DNA of 64,000 nt, from assembly GCA_949987565.1 (NCBI GenBank), contig OX465102.1:25109691-25173690 (forward strand). Reading direction: 5' to 3'. Source of the DNA: Luidia sarsii (Eukaryota > Echinodermata > Asteroidea > Paxillosida > Luidiidae). The translations under genes were made by a program, and so were the position numbers. The notes beneath the pieces were generated by a model, which saw only the letters and a list, made by a program, of their open reading frames with translations, had not been told where the DNA came from and did not search any database. Of the stretch, positions 30,265 through 42,222 are shown in pieces. Every line of letters starts with the position of its first letter. Positions within the stretch are counted from its first letter, which is position 1.

Positions 30265-30582
30265 GGTGCATCCGTTCCACACGGGAAAAGTATCGAAAAG
30301 TGGATCCCTATTGAAAAAAAACAATTTTTATGCCACACCTTCACAAATTTAGCCAAATTTAGTCAAAAGTGAATCACGATTCAAAAATCAATTGTACTTT
30401 AATTATATGTCTCCCTGCATGGGCTATCCTCAAGGACACACCCAACATTTGACCACAATTAATTACCACAACCTGCTCATGATTTGTTGGCCTGTTTGGA
30501 CGCAAGGAAAACAAAAACCTGTCTTTTGAATCGCGATTCACAAAATCAAATCGCTATTATTAGGACAGTGGTCGAGCAGCCC
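30265..30582. mobile_element. Diverged MITE related to 18447 and 58667
   Basis: The interior holds GTCTCCCTGCATGGGCTATC CTCAAGGACACACCC, the reverse complement of the core of the elements at 18447 and 58667, and AATCGCGATTCA near the right end. The termini (GTGCATCCGTTCCAC and the inverse of CAGTGGTCGAGCAGCCC) are eroded. The boundaries are approximate. Confidence 0.6.
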
Positions 30583-30870
30583 TAGAATTAGAAAGCGCCA
30601 AGCCATGTATTGCACACTGAGCCCCTCTGACTCTGAGCCACAATTTGTTAATTGCTGGTGACTGGAAGAGATAAGGAGGACCATTGTGGCTGCTGGATTC
30701 CTGGAAAGACTCCAGACCTTTTTCAGGAAGAGTGGTCTGGGTTTTTTGTTTTTGTTTTTTTCGGGGGGGGGGGGGGGGCTGGAGAGAGGAGGCAGGATGT
30801 CATTGTCAGCTGGCCCACATCACACGCTCACGCACATGGGCCCATTCCCAACAGGTGCATCCTTGCACTG

Positions 30871-31185
30871 AATTGACAACAATTAGGGATAGTGGTCACC
30901 ATCTCCCCCATTTAATTGCTGTAGCGATTTCTGCAGTAGGGCCTACATGTACATGTATAACCCAAGTGCCCAAGTTATTGGGAGGAAGTGAGCGTGAAGG
31001 GGTCCCCTGTACAGTAGTTGTCAAGAGGTCGATTTCAGCAACACTTAATTGACAATAATTAGGGATAGTGGTCACTATCTCCCCCATTGAATTGCTGTAG
31101 TGATTTATGCAGCACAACCTAAATGCCAAAGTGAGGGAGTGAAGGGGTCCAGTAGATGTCAAGGGGTAGATTTCAGCAACACTTA
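30871..31185 (+). repeat. Direct duplication, about 176-bp period
   Basis: AATTGACAACAATTAGGGAT AGTGGTCACCATCTCCCCCA begins copy 1 at 30871, and an almost identical segment begins copy 2 at 31047. Both end CGATTTCAGCAACACTTA or similar. Copy 2 has lost the TACATGTACATG stretch and some flanking bases. A T-run/G-run junction lies upstream at 30750-30778. Confidence 0.8.
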
Positions 31186-31614
31186 CAAACCATTACAAAT
31201 GGACCGATCATTCATAACCCACTAATCTTCTCATTTGTGCTGTCTCGGATCTCTGCCAAATACATTGAAGGTGTAACCATTCATGTGCACTGCTATTTGT
31301 ACAAGACTAGGCCTATTTTGTTAGACTACATGCATTTCCTTCATTGAAAAGAAACAGTGGTCCAGTGCTGGTGGTCCTACAGTAGGCCTGCATGTACATA
31401 CATGCAGTGAGTTATCCCAGACACATGGGGATGTGATTCCCAAGCTCAAAGTGATAGGCAGTCTACCCATGCTGTAGATGTGGCCTGTACATGTACACTG
31501 TACAATGTACATGCAGATAGTCCAAGGCCTCCTTGGGTGTAAGTACACTACCAGTATACATGTACGGTATCTTATTAACCCTAACCCCCTAGTGCTGCGT
31601 GCCTGGAAGTGGAA

Positions 31615-32125
31615 CCCTCCCCAATCCTCCACAATCCTCCAATGTGAGTCTGTGCAAGATCCTCACTGCCTCAATCCTCCACAATCCTCCTATGTGAGTC
31701 TGTGCAAGATCCTCACTGCCTCAAACCTCCACAATCCTCCAAACAATATGAGTTTGTGCAAGATCCTCACTGCCTCAATCCTCCACAATCCTCCAATGTG
31801 AGTTTGTGCAAGATACTCACTGCCTCAATCCTCCACAATCCCCTCCAATATGAGTTTGTGCATGTACATGGACCCCACTGCCTCAATCCTCCACAGCTAC
31901 ACATAAGCACATGTGTACTGTAGTACATATATGTAAATGGATCATTTGTTACATGCATGAAGCTACAAGTAGGTAGCTCCACCGTACGTGCCTTTGTCAA
32001 AGTTCCAAAGCCTTTCATATCCTCAAAAATCCTCCAATGTAAATTGAACAACCTTGCTCAATCCTCCTCAATCCTCCGGTGTAAATTTTCATACCTGCCT
32101 CATTCCTCCACAATCCTCCATTACC
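31615..32125 (+). repeat. CAATCCTCCACAATCCTCC minisatellite
   Basis: About five units of roughly 50-56 bp (31620-31895) of the form TGTGAGTYTGTGCAAGATCC TCACTGCCTCAATCCTCCAC AATCCTCCAA. More degenerate CTCAATCCTCC copies follow at 32020-32125. The open frames with recurring NPPQSS or ILHNPP are satellite translation. Confidence 0.88.
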
Positions 32126-33430
32126 CCCTGTCTCTTTTAATGACAGCATTGGCACAGTCTTTTCCATTCAGACTGCATTTTTGCGCAGTGCAGATGATGA
32201 GATCCCCTGCCCCTCATCCATTCCAATGGAACGCCATCACTGATTCCTCCATCCAGAGTACCAGGCCTCCTCCCTAGCCCCTCAGCTGCTGCCAGGGCAA
32301 TGCAGCAGGCCAGAGAGTGCATGCTCCACGCACGCTCCAGACCTGCCCAGGCACTGAGCTGTGATCCAAGGACTGTGCAGGGATCAGACTTCAAAATCAA
32401 AGGGCCCCCCTCCTCTCCCCCATTCCTTGTCCCAGGCAGATACATGTGTGACAAGTGACCCATTGGATAGGTGATACATGTACATGTAGCCTCCACCACC
32501 CCCCCCCTCCCCCACCAGCACTCCCTACACGATAATTCTTCCCTACCCCAAGCTGGCAGTGGTAGACTGATGAGGTGACCCATCTGGTGCCACATGGCCC
32601 CTCCCTCCACTACCCTTCCCTCCATTCCGCTCCACTCCCCCTCTAGTCAGGACAGGTGCGGCCAATTAACCTGGCCATTAGTGTAGGAAAACTGTTGAAC
32701 AAGGCCCAATTATGTGCCTACAGTGACTGATTCGAACCAGATGCAACCACAATGCCACCAGTGACCACCTATTCAGATATCACTGATTGGGATGCTGGGC
32801 ATGTACAGGTACATGCTGTCCTAATAGAACATGTACAGTATGTACATGTACCAATGGAGGAATAAGAGATGTACCATACTGTACTGTACATGCACATTTC
32901 ACATGGGCATACCGGTACATAAAGCAAGCTCAAGTATACGGAGAGATTCTACCATGAAAAAGGTACCTGCACATGTACGGTCATAGTTAACAGTGAATGC
33001 CTCGTGCAAAATCAATCAACTTTACCAAAATCCTTGGAACGGCCTCCCACAAACTGACTATCTTCATAGAAATCCCACTCTGTCTTCGCTACGTGCAAGA
33101 CCGTTAGGCATTACACATATTGTACAATTGTACATCAGATCAGATCAGGCTCAAGTTCAAGGTCAGGACAGAAAAGGGGCTACACAGGCTAACTACACTC
33201 TGGGGATTGCGTGGCATTTGACGAAGAACATTTACCCAGGGTTTGACTGGAAAGATTGATCACTTGGGCAGATGCCCCGAGCATGCCCTGAGACTCCATG
33301 TCCCTCTCTTTTCAGCTTCACCCACTGTTATTTTTTGGGGTCCTCCAGCCCTTCTCTCTTTCTCTCTTTTTCTTGCACATGCCAAACTGCATGTCACACT
33401 TTCCTCAAGCCCCTGTGCATGGCATTATAG
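32126..33430. other. No supported gene
   Basis: Unique sequence with a TGTACATG-rich patch at about 32798-32895. No coding region is supported. Confidence 0.45.
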
Positions 33431-33545
33431 GATCCACCGGCCACGAGGGGGAGAAGAGGTGGAGGAGATGGAGGAGATAAAGTTGGACACTGGGGGGGAG
33501 ATGGGGGGAGGTGGGGGGAGGGGGGGGAGGTGGGGGTAGGGGGGC
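33431..33545. repeat. G/A-rich purine tract
   Basis: GGAGGAGATGG-type units passing into GGGGGGAGGTGGGGG. Gly/Glu-rich frames through it are compositional. Confidence 0.88.
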
Positions 33546-34640
33546 TAAACCCTCTGGAGAGAGACTTCCTGCCTGTGATGGGACCCTCAGCCATCTAGTC
33601 ATGAATGATGAGAGAGACTCAGGGGCAAGTGAAGGCCTCCTCCCCATAGAGCGCAGCGAAGTATTCAGCAAACTCTTGCATTGGCTACGAGCAGTTTTCT
33701 CTGGCTGAGATACACGTAGGTGTACTCTAGGGGAAGGGGGAGGGGACGGCAGGGTGACATTTGCTTTTTTGGACTTTTCTTCTCCACCTTCTTCTTACTC
33801 CTCCCTATAACATAATATAACTGCATTCGCTGCACATACTGCACATGTAAATGTACCATACTATACGTACACGTGTACATGTATATGCACATGTACATCA
33901 TTACGTCATACATGTACATGCATAGTTCAGTACATGTACGTAGTTAAAGCAAAACCAAGACAATCAAACGAGAAATTATAAGGCTGTAGGGTTGTACAAT
34001 GGAGATCAGGCCTCATTGTCCTTGTACTTTCTGGAATTCAATTAAGCTGGCTACTTCTTGCCTGCGGGTTCAATACAAAGGTGGCTTCTTGGGGCATAGA
34101 TGGACTTGAACGTATACATGTACAAGTTTAACGTGCAGCACCGTTACTCCTTTGTCTTGTTCCACTGCCATTCAACAGTCCAACAAAATTGAAATAAACA
34201 AATGAATACAAACAGTAATCCACTTTCAATTATATCTGTATATACAGTATGTATGTTAGAAAATCAATCAAATCGTTGAAGGGTCATTCTGCTCTGGCGA
34301 GAAATGTGTGCTTTTTAGCCGAACTGAAAAGTACATGCTAATTGTTGAGCACAAACAGGACTAGGATGGTAGGTTATTGAAGTACATTCTCCTTGACGCA
34401 AAAACGCATACAAAAGTATGGCCTCCCTTTGTCACTGAGGTAATTTCGAACCATGTCCAATGTTTTGCAATCAGTTGGATCGGCAATCGGCATTGCTGTA
34501 CCGTGCTTCAAATGCAAATTGGTAGGACGGCATTGACTGAAACATGAAATGAGTCAATGGCATTGGGGGTAACGGTTTGATGTTGGGAGTCCGGGGTTAT
34601 AATTTCAGTCCTTTGAGTTAGCGTTCAGTTTGAAATCTCT
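33546..34640. other. No supported gene; dense TGTACATG patch
   Basis: About 33837-33955 is unusually rich in ACATGTAC and TACATGTA. The remainder is unique, moderately AT-rich and without a convincing frame. Confidence 0.45.
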
Positions 34641-34740
34641 GGGCCCAGACATTTCGACCCCAGCAGGACCAGGGTTGTTTTGTTGTTTGTTTTTCCCCTG
34701 CTATGAGAGAGATCCTTGCTAGGATGGGAACACTGGGCCC
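34641..34740. repeat. Hairpin repeat with extended loop
   Basis: The left arm GGGCCCAGACATTTCGACCC CAGCAGGACC is matched by the right arm GATCCTTGCTAGGATGGGAA CACTGGGCCC. The loop is T-rich. It belongs to the same family as 12103-12188. Confidence 0.7.
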
Positions 34741-34771
34741 TTGACTCTTTTTGAGATTTGCATTAAACTAA

Positions 34772-34877
34772 AGCCCCTACACTACATTGGTCTAGGTCAA
34801 AGAATAGCATCCATAAGTTGTCTGATCCAACATATGCATGAAATAGCACACGATCTTACCAATGTTGTGTAGGGGCT
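34772..34877. mobile_element. 106-bp TTAA MITE, copy C
   Basis: The termini AGCCCCTACACTACATTGGT and ACCAATGTTGTGTAGGGGCT resemble the ends of copies A and B near 4.1-4.9 kb. TTAA lies on the right (34878-34881) and CTAA on the left, a one-base departure. The interior is only about 65 bases. Confidence 0.78.
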
Positions 34878-34881
34878 TTAA

Positions 34882-35963
34882 GGGGTCATTTCCTTGGTCA
34901 AATCCTCCGATTTTCCATGCCTTGCCAATTTTTTATTTTTTTCCATTTTTTTTTTTTTGGGCCGAGCCAGCTCAGTGACACAGATCTTGGGTCAAGGTCT
35001 CACACTCTGCATCTTTATTTCAAAGGAGGCTGCCTACACTGAGCAGGTGTGCCCAAATTGTTCACTTCCATGGATAATACCAGTCACAGGCAGATGAGAA
35101 CGTACTGTACAAATGTACATGTGCACACATATACTCATTTTTGAATCCTTGAGACATTACTTTGTTCTTGTGCACTCTACAACCGAACGAGAAACGATGT
35201 TTTACAAATGCTCCCATTTCAGCCACATTCACTTTCCTGGGTAGAAATTTGGACTGTATGTCCCTTATAAATATATTTTCACTTTGTGACAGATTCTTAC
35301 CCATAACAAATTATTTCCCATTTAGGAGTTATTTCCGAATACCTGTTTTGTGAAAACCTTGAGCACCGGTACATTTACAGAATGTGCATGTACATGTACA
35401 ATGTACATGTACATGTATGCAATGTAATGTATGTGTCCACATACACTGTGCATCACTGCTATCATGTGACGTACATGTAGCCGGCCGTGAGCAATCTAAA
35501 CCCAGCCGAACAGTGGCACCAGTCACACCAACCAGTTGAGCCGTCAAATCCAGCCCATTCTGAGTAGGCGGGGCTCATCTCTTGGGTCAGGGCGGGTACA
35601 GGACTGAGAAACCACTCTCAGAGCCACACCTGGAAACAGCAAGGCCGAGATTTAACGAAGGATGAGCCGAGAGTCTTAGCCTCGGAATCCGTTCCCTGAT
35701 CCCGCGTACCAGTTAACACCGCGGGGCTGCGATCGGCGCGCACAGATTCTAGCCTCCCGGAGCCCCCGGCAGGGAGCTGCGAACAAAGGTGGCCCCGAAT
35801 CGGCCGGAGGAAATGATGTAATTTCACTAAATGAGAAGCCTATGTGTGGATCTGCAGTTCCTGGCAGTGCTTTAAGACAAGCGAAGTCATAACGATTACT
35901 GTACAATGGGCCACACCCTTGTCTTATTAGAACACATTCACTTCCTTCCTCTCTTGTGCATAG
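34882..35963. other. No confirmed gene; CpG-rich patch
   Basis: TGTACATG repeats at about 35370-35420. From about 35690 to 35820 CpG is clearly denser than in the surroundings (CCCGCG, CCGCGG, GCGATCGGCGCGC and CCGAATCGGCCGG occur together). This could be an unmethylated regulatory region or exon. A 69-codon minus-strand frame covers it but is unrecognised. Confidence 0.4.
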
Positions 35964-36153
35964 TTTCCCAGACTTGGAATCCCCGAGCGACCTGCAGCGA
36001 CGAGGTCACGAACTAATGACCGAAGTGCCGCGCGATCTCTGCGCAAGGTCAGCACTCCGTGCAGAGATACCGAAAAACTTGGAAGTACCCTTGGAAATCA
36101 AGTCTCGGAAGGGCACTCGGACTAGGAAAGTCATTCCACTAAGATTGCACTGA
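35964..36153 (+). CDS. Candidate terminal exon, unrecognised product
   Basis: A pyrimidine-rich run (35940-35961) ending in AG at 35962-35963 could be a splice acceptor. The frame then reads FPDLESPSDLQRRGHELMTE for its first 20 residues and ends with a basic SRKGTRTRKVIPLRLH tail at a TGA (36151-36153). Residue use is balanced and CpG is raised, unlike the low-complexity frames elsewhere. I recognise no domain, see no matching upstream exon, and the length is within chance expectation. Confidence 0.18.
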
Positions 36154-36461
36154 TTTATGTTTCTTACAAATCTGAACCTATTTTTGTTCTCGCCCTGAAA
36201 AGTTGGAGCCCTGGCATTTTCACGCTAGCAATAGCAAGATCTTTCCCATAGGTGCTGTTCCGTCTTTGAGAAAGGTCCTCTGAGGATATTTGATGTCCAT
36301 AAATTGATTGTACATGTAATGTGCGTTTCAGGGCTGTTCTAATTCAATAAGGAGTTTATCTATTTCCCCTTGTACCAGACCAGTAGCCGATAGGGTATGA
36401 GTAACTGCCACACCTACAGCTTTGATATTTCAAATTAATAAAGGAAGTTTTCAAACAATTT
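36154..36461. other. No supported gene; hairpin-repeat copy
   Basis: A short copy of the dispersed motif (CTTTGAGAAAGGTCCTCTGA GGATATTTGATGTCC) lies at about 36264-36298. An AATAAA lies near 36436. Nothing else is supported. Confidence 0.45.
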
Positions 36462-36610
36462 CGTGGCCAAGAAAACTTTGACTGTACCGAGCGGGACTTG
36501 ATACTGAGACCTCTGGTTTGACCAGAGGTGTGGCCAAGAAAACTTTGACTGGACCGAGCGGTCACACCAGAGGTCCCTGGTTCAAGTCCCTGTCCAGTCA
36601 AAGTTTTCTG
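36462..36610. mobile_element. Two SINE heads in inverted orientation
   Basis: The right copy (about 36531-36605, plus) reads TTTGACTGGACCGAGCGGTC then ACCAGAGGTCCCTGGTTCAA GTCCC, a tRNA-like T-arm as in the SINE at 2355. The left copy (about 36462-36527) is the same head on the minus strand (CCAGAGGTCTCAGTATCAAG TCCCGC when reversed). Both are next to GGCCAAGAAAACTTTGACTG. The pair forms a head-to-head inverted repeat and neither half folds as a complete tRNA. Confidence 0.65.
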
Positions 36611-39035
36611 ATTAATATTCCTGCTTGTGTGAACAAAATTGTGACTTCAAGAGATTGTTAATATCAATCATGAACATTCAATTCATCTGAGGTAAGCATG
36701 CAGTGATTCAATATGTTGTCTGCATGTATAAGCCTATACATGTAATTTACATGTGTACATGTATGTAAAGTGGTAACCAAGAAAAGGGTTTTCAAGTTAA
36801 AAGGCCTTCAAATTCAGCGACTAACCACAAACTGAAATCGCTTCAGGTGTTGTGAGACTGGGACGAAGCCCGAGCCTGGACCAGGGGATTTGTAAAGGGC
36901 CGCACTGTGGATCAAAATGTCCAGCAACAGACAGAAAAGTTGCAGTCGCAGACGATGAATCTCAAGAGTAATCGTAAGCTACATGTGTCCATACAATCCA
37001 GCCTTGCAACAATGTGTTATCCATCATGAGTCCAGTTATGATGGATCACCGCAGTTCCTGCAATCGGGTGACCAAACCGCTGGACACACGTGTACAGTGT
37101 ACACTGCTTGGAAGGGCAAATCCTTATCAAATTGAAACGCTTCAATTTCGCTGATGTCAATCATTAAATGCAGTAGACATGAAATACCCCCTTTCAAATA
37201 TATATACATTAAATTCAGAAGAGAAGTGTTTCTTTCTTCCACTTGCCCATTTTAAGCATAGCCCATAACCTGTATAGTACAGCACATGTGCATGGGACAC
37301 AACTGAAGGTACATGTACTGTATGTAGAATATTGTAATTTGTAAACGAAACAACTTGTTTCCTTTTGCGTCCTATTTGATGGTACTGGCCACAAATATTT
37401 ACACACTGCACACAAGATCTCCAATATAAGAAGAGGGCCTGATGTTCTACCCAGGCCCTTTGCAGCATGAGACATTGCACGGCATTTTTTTGATGGGACA
37501 CAGTGGACGAAGCTTTGTAAAGTCTAAGACTGTTTCTTTCCTCTCACGTGATTGTGAAATGGCTGAGGCAAGTGAGGCAACACTTTTCCTGCACACTGCG
37601 ACCAAGATCTGAGAAACATTGGGCAAAGCAAAATGATACACACTGTAGTGTAAGTGTGCATGAGCTCTTTTGAGGGCGAGTTTGGCTCTGAGAAGAGCCC
37701 AAAACTCATTGGTTACCGGCTTCTTTCAGAGCCAGGGTTGTCCAACACGTGTATAGTGTACAGCAAATGGGTATACGATTACATTCACCGGAGCTGCTAC
37801 AAAGTAACGTACATGTAGCAGTGAAGTTAGCAGCAAAGTAAGCAGCTCCTGTACAATGGGGACCGGCCTTCAACCATCAGTATCCATTACACCACAAATG
37901 TGCATGTAAGGGTATGTACATTTTTAGCAGCGAAGTTAGCAGTGAAGTTAGGAGTTTGTGTAAACGGATTGGACAGTGCATGGAGGCCAAGTTGGGGTTA
38001 GGGGGGAAAAATGTATGGGGAGAGAGAGAGAGATACACCATCTCCACTGGGCCAGTTGATAACAGGAAAGTGGTGCTGGATTTGGGCTGAGTGATGGCCA
38101 TTTAATCTAATGTGTTTGTGGACTAAAGGAAATTAATTGTGAAGCACCAAGCTTCCCAGCAACCGCCACCCCCCCCCCTAGAAGTAGAACAGTGCCCTTG
38201 CGTTTAATTGCAAATTACATCAATTAAGTCACATTATTGCCAAATTGCTGCGCATCAGAGGGAAATACATCGTTAGCCACATTTTGATTAAGTGGATGGG
38301 AGGGGGTGGGGGTAAGACCTTCATATACGTGTGTGTACATGTACATGTACATGTACAGCATGTGCAAGTTATCCTCGGTAAATGCCAACCAGCTTTCTAC
38401 GTGACTCATTCAATGTGCATCAACACGGAAGCCATAGACATGGAAACAAGTGTGCTTGTATGGGTTTTGGGGGATATTTTTTAATTCCTCTCCCTCAATG
38501 TCTTTCCACAAGAAAACAAACTTCATTAGATACACACATGTACATGTATATATTTCTTTTGAAGTATCAATTTTCGAGTCAGCCTTCCCCGCATTTTATA
38601 AACGGATGTAAAACAAAGTGGGGAAGCTGAACTAGTGTGTGTCCGTGGGGGTAAAGAGGCTTCCGTGCCCTTGTCAACTGCATGTTGCTTACACTTACAG
38701 CAGTAGGGACACTTTGCCTGCGAACGCGGGAAATTAGAGTTGGCATAAAACTCACAAAGTTGTTTGGCCCCCAAAAACACGACAGGGGGAAAAAGGGGGG
38801 GGGGGGGAAGAGGTTTCTTGAGACCCGATTAGAGGGTAACACTTTTTGGGGGGAACATGGTACCAGCCTAGGAAGATTAGGCTCTCCAAAGCCAAGCAAA
38901 TGACTACAACATGGGGTCCTTTAATTGGCAGAATGATTTAAGCTGGCCAGCACTGATACTCAGTCTCCGGTTTCCTCTTCGTGGTCTTGGAGACTGAAAT
39001 GTCTCGACAGAGGCTCTGTTTCTCTGCCGTGGCTT
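36611..39035. other. No supported gene over about 2.4 kb
   Basis: TACATGTACATG motifs at 36740-36770 and 38335-38355, and a G-run near 38796. The TTTAATTGCAAATTACATCA segment near 38202 resembles a POU/homeodomain site but nothing else supports function. No coding frame is convincing. Confidence 0.42.
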
Positions 39036-39036
39036 A

Positions 39037-39160
39037 GTGTATGGTCTCTCTCCCTCTCCCCCCCCTCTCTCTCCCTCTCCCCCCTCTCTCTCTCTCTTTC
39101 CTTATTTTTGCCTCTCTATCTCTACATCTATCTCTTTCTGTAACCCCCCCCCCCCCCAAC
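39037..39160. repeat. CT tract and C-run
   Basis: CTCTCTCCCTCTCCCCCC-type sequence (39037-39135) followed by a run of 13 C. Confidence 0.9.
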
Positions 39161-39240
39161 TCAGCAAAAGTCAAGGCACCTGATGATGACTGAGTTCATG
39201 ACCTGATCTGGGGCTGCTTAACTGACTTTCTCGGCTTGGC

Positions 39241-39288
<48 letters not shown>

Positions 39289-39660
39289 TTGGAGAGGGGG
39301 AGAGAGGGCAGGGGGAGAGAGAGAGGAGGGTGGGGAGAGAGAGAGGGAGAGAGAGGCGGGAAGGGAGAGAGAGGTGGGAAGGGAGAGAGGGAGGGAAAGG
39401 GAGAGGGAGGGAAGAGGAGAGAGGGAGAGGGTAAGAGAGGGGGAGAAAGAGGGAGAGAGAGAGGGAAAGAGAGAGGGGAGAGAGGGGGAGAGAGGTGAGA
39501 GAGAGGGGAGAGATGGAGAGATGGAGAGAGAGAAAGAAAGGGGGAGAGAAAGAGGGAGCGAGAGAGGGAAAGAGAGGGGAAAGAGGGGGGAAAGAGTGTG
39601 AGAGAGAGGTGAGAGAGAGGGGGGAGAGGGAGAGGGAGAGAGAGAAAGAGACAGAGTGGG
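39241..39660. repeat. 420-bp GA purine tract
   Basis: An almost pure purine tract of GAGAGA with GGG interruptions. Frames of up to 174 codons rich in Ser/Leu/Pro (minus) or Arg/Glu (plus) are artefacts of the repeat. Confidence 0.95.
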
Positions 39661-40160
39661 GGAATCCAGCCAGCAGGGTAGCAGAGGAATAGGCCTAGAG
39701 GCTAGAGGAGTGACGAACAAACCTGCTTGCCCCTAGTTTGTGTCAGGTTCAATTTAAGGAGGCTTCCAAAATGACTGGAATTTGTCACAAGTGAGTGTGT
39801 GTGTGGGGGGGGGGTAGGGAGGCAAGGCTGGGGGGGGGGCGTAGGGGGAAAGAGGACTGCAACTGTTTCCGAGAGGGGGGGGGAGATCTCAGGGACCCAA
39901 TAAAAAGGGGGGCCCCAAGCCGCTCAGTCCTGCATCTCACACTTGGCTTGGCTCGTATTGGTGGCTGGGGAGTTACTGCCGGATGACTAGCAGTGCTAAC
40001 GGACCCTGACATGGAAAAATGGTACAACTGCTGTGGATGCCTAGAGGATTTACTATACAGCGAGCCTTGTCCTAATAAAAACCTGTGGATTAACAAGTCC
40101 GGCGACTCCAAAGAAAGCGTGGATGTCGGGAGCGCTGACTGAGCCCTAGATGTAAGTGGC
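39661..40160. other. No supported gene
   Basis: G-runs at about 39806-39815 and 39829-39838. The 168-codon minus-strand frame through here contains a poly-Asn run from the GTT repeat and is not supported. Confidence 0.45.
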
Positions 40161-40161
40161 C

Positions 40162-40194
<33 letters not shown>
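40161..40194. repeat. (GTT)n microsatellite
   Basis: About eleven GTT units. Confidence 0.95.
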
Positions 40195-40382
40195 CGTTTT
40201 GTCTTCTCTCTTGGCAGACTTGGCACGCAAGCATGAAATATGCAGAATGCATACACAGTATATGTACATGTATACATGTATACATGTACATGTGTACATG
40301 TATGCTGGAAGAGACAATTGGTGTAATAGGATAAACACAATTTGCTATAGTAGGGAGCTTCCCTCCTTCCCTCCATCCCTCC

Positions 40383-40420
40383 TGACTGACTGACTGACTG
40401 GCTGGCAGGCTGGCTAGCTA

Positions 40421-40470
<50 letters not shown>

Positions 40471-40471
40471 C
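40383..40471. repeat. (CTGA)n passing into (GGCT)n microsatellite
   Basis: About four CTGA/TGAC units turn into about fifteen GGCT units, with a few GCTA variants. The change of unit by single substitutions suggests mutation inside one array. Confidence 0.95.
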
Positions 40472-41703
40472 CATGCTTTGCCTTTAAGAGCTTGCAAATT
40501 GGGCAAATTGGAAGTGCCCTCTGGGCCAAAACCAGAACTGAAGAAAAAAAATGGGTTTGCTACTTTCCAGGCTTGTCCAATTTATTCCCAGGTGACTGGG
40601 GTGAGGCTGCTGGCAAATTGTGCCGGCCTGACATGCTCAAGACTGTGGAACAGCACTCCACACTGCATGCTAGACACAATTGAGGGGGTACTCTGAGGCT
40701 GCCCCTGGGGGTATTCCTTGGGTTAACTGCTCAGAACCTTGATGGGGCTTCATTTGGAGGGGGAGGGTGGAGCAGGGGAGGAGAGGGAGGAGATGAAGAG
40801 GAGTAAGGAAGGTGGGCTTGTCTGTGATTGATGAGCTGATAAGCACTTTACAAGCGCCTGTCAGTCCAGCAGGATACAGTACATGCTGAATGTGCATATG
40901 TACTGTACATATACATCAAGCAAGCCTGTACATGTAGGAGAAGCTCCAATTAAGCTTTGACAGAGCTGTGGTGGTCACTGGATCTTCTTGGGCAGTTTGG
41001 AGACTGGCATGCACTCATCCCCAGCAAGAGGAATTGCCTGGGAAGAAAACCAAATGCTGGGACGAATACAAGTACAGTGTAGGCCTACATCATTACATGG
41101 GAATTTGTTATGACAGTGAATAAATAGTGTTAGGGTCAATCTAGGTGGGCAGAGGGATGATGAATGAAAGAGTTGTACTTGTTGTACACATATCTGCAGG
41201 TTCTGCACTGCCCTGGATGGGCCAATGGGGTCACTTCTTTCGCCGTCAGCTCCGACTTCCACTACTCAGTCAAATTATGTCAGTCAAATGCCCTTGGTGG
41301 TACTCAGGGGCATCTGACACTGCAAATCCACTTGCAAACCTTGCAAATCTGCGATAGGCATTTTCCTTGATCTTGGCATGAGTGCTGTGGGGACACCATC
41401 TCGAGCTCATTCCCTGCGCAAACTTTTTAATGCTTCTTGCCCCCCCCCTCTCCCGTACAGATGACACACATTACACAGTCACTCCAATGGAAAAAACCCG
41501 CAAGGGCGCCGTGTAATTGTCCACTGGTGGCATACAGGAAATCTCCCATTTGATGTATGATGTAAAGAAGGCCTCTGATCTTAATACTGACAAGGGGTGG
41601 GGGGGGACCAGACTTAACCCTCAAAGAGCCTGGTTATTTTGACCATCTCACTGCCCGGGGGGGGGGGGGGGGGGAGTGCCTCAGATGGATTCACATGATA
41701 TTT
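40472..41703. other. No supported gene
   Basis: Unique sequence ending in an 18-base G-run (41657-41674). No coding frame is supported. Confidence 0.42.
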
Positions 41704-42222
41704 AGCAGGGTAATAGAGAATTACATAATGAAAATAAATTGTGTAAAATTTAATTTGAAAAAATAATGTTTTGTCTAATATAGCTCATTAATTATTCATG
41801 ATTCAAATTTTTGGGCTTTTTATGTTTTTATTGTTTTCTATTGCATTTCCTATGTTTTTTATTGAATTTAACTAATTTGCATAAATTTGACGATGATAAT
41901 GAAACACGAAGAACCAATCATTGCATACAACAATATTAATGAGCTAATTACGCAAAAGAAAAAAGCAGGATAATAGAGAAATACATAATGAAAATAAATT
42001 GTGTAAAAATTAATTTGAAAAAAATTATGTTTTGTCTAACATAGCTCATTAATTATTCATGATTCAAATTTTTGGGCTTTTTATGTTTTCATTGTTTTCT
42101 ATTGCATTTCCTATGTTTTTTTATTGAATTTAACTAATTTGCATAAATTTGATGATGATAATGAAACACGAAGAACCAATCATTGCATACAACAATATTA
42201 ATGAGCTAATTACGCAAAAGAA
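41704..42222 (+). repeat. 260-bp AT-rich tandem duplication
   Basis: Two adjacent copies (41704-41963 and about 41964-42222) starting AGCAGGRTAATAGAGAAWTA and ending GAGCTAATTACGCAAAAGAA are almost identical, with a handful of substitutions and one-base indels. No coding frame. The similarity suggests a recent event, or an assembly duplication. Confidence 0.88.

Noticed and set aside
38202..38225. POU/homeodomain-like site cluster (ATTGCAAAT, CAATTA)
   Set aside because: Short AT-rich matches are common by chance and nothing around them supports an enhancer.
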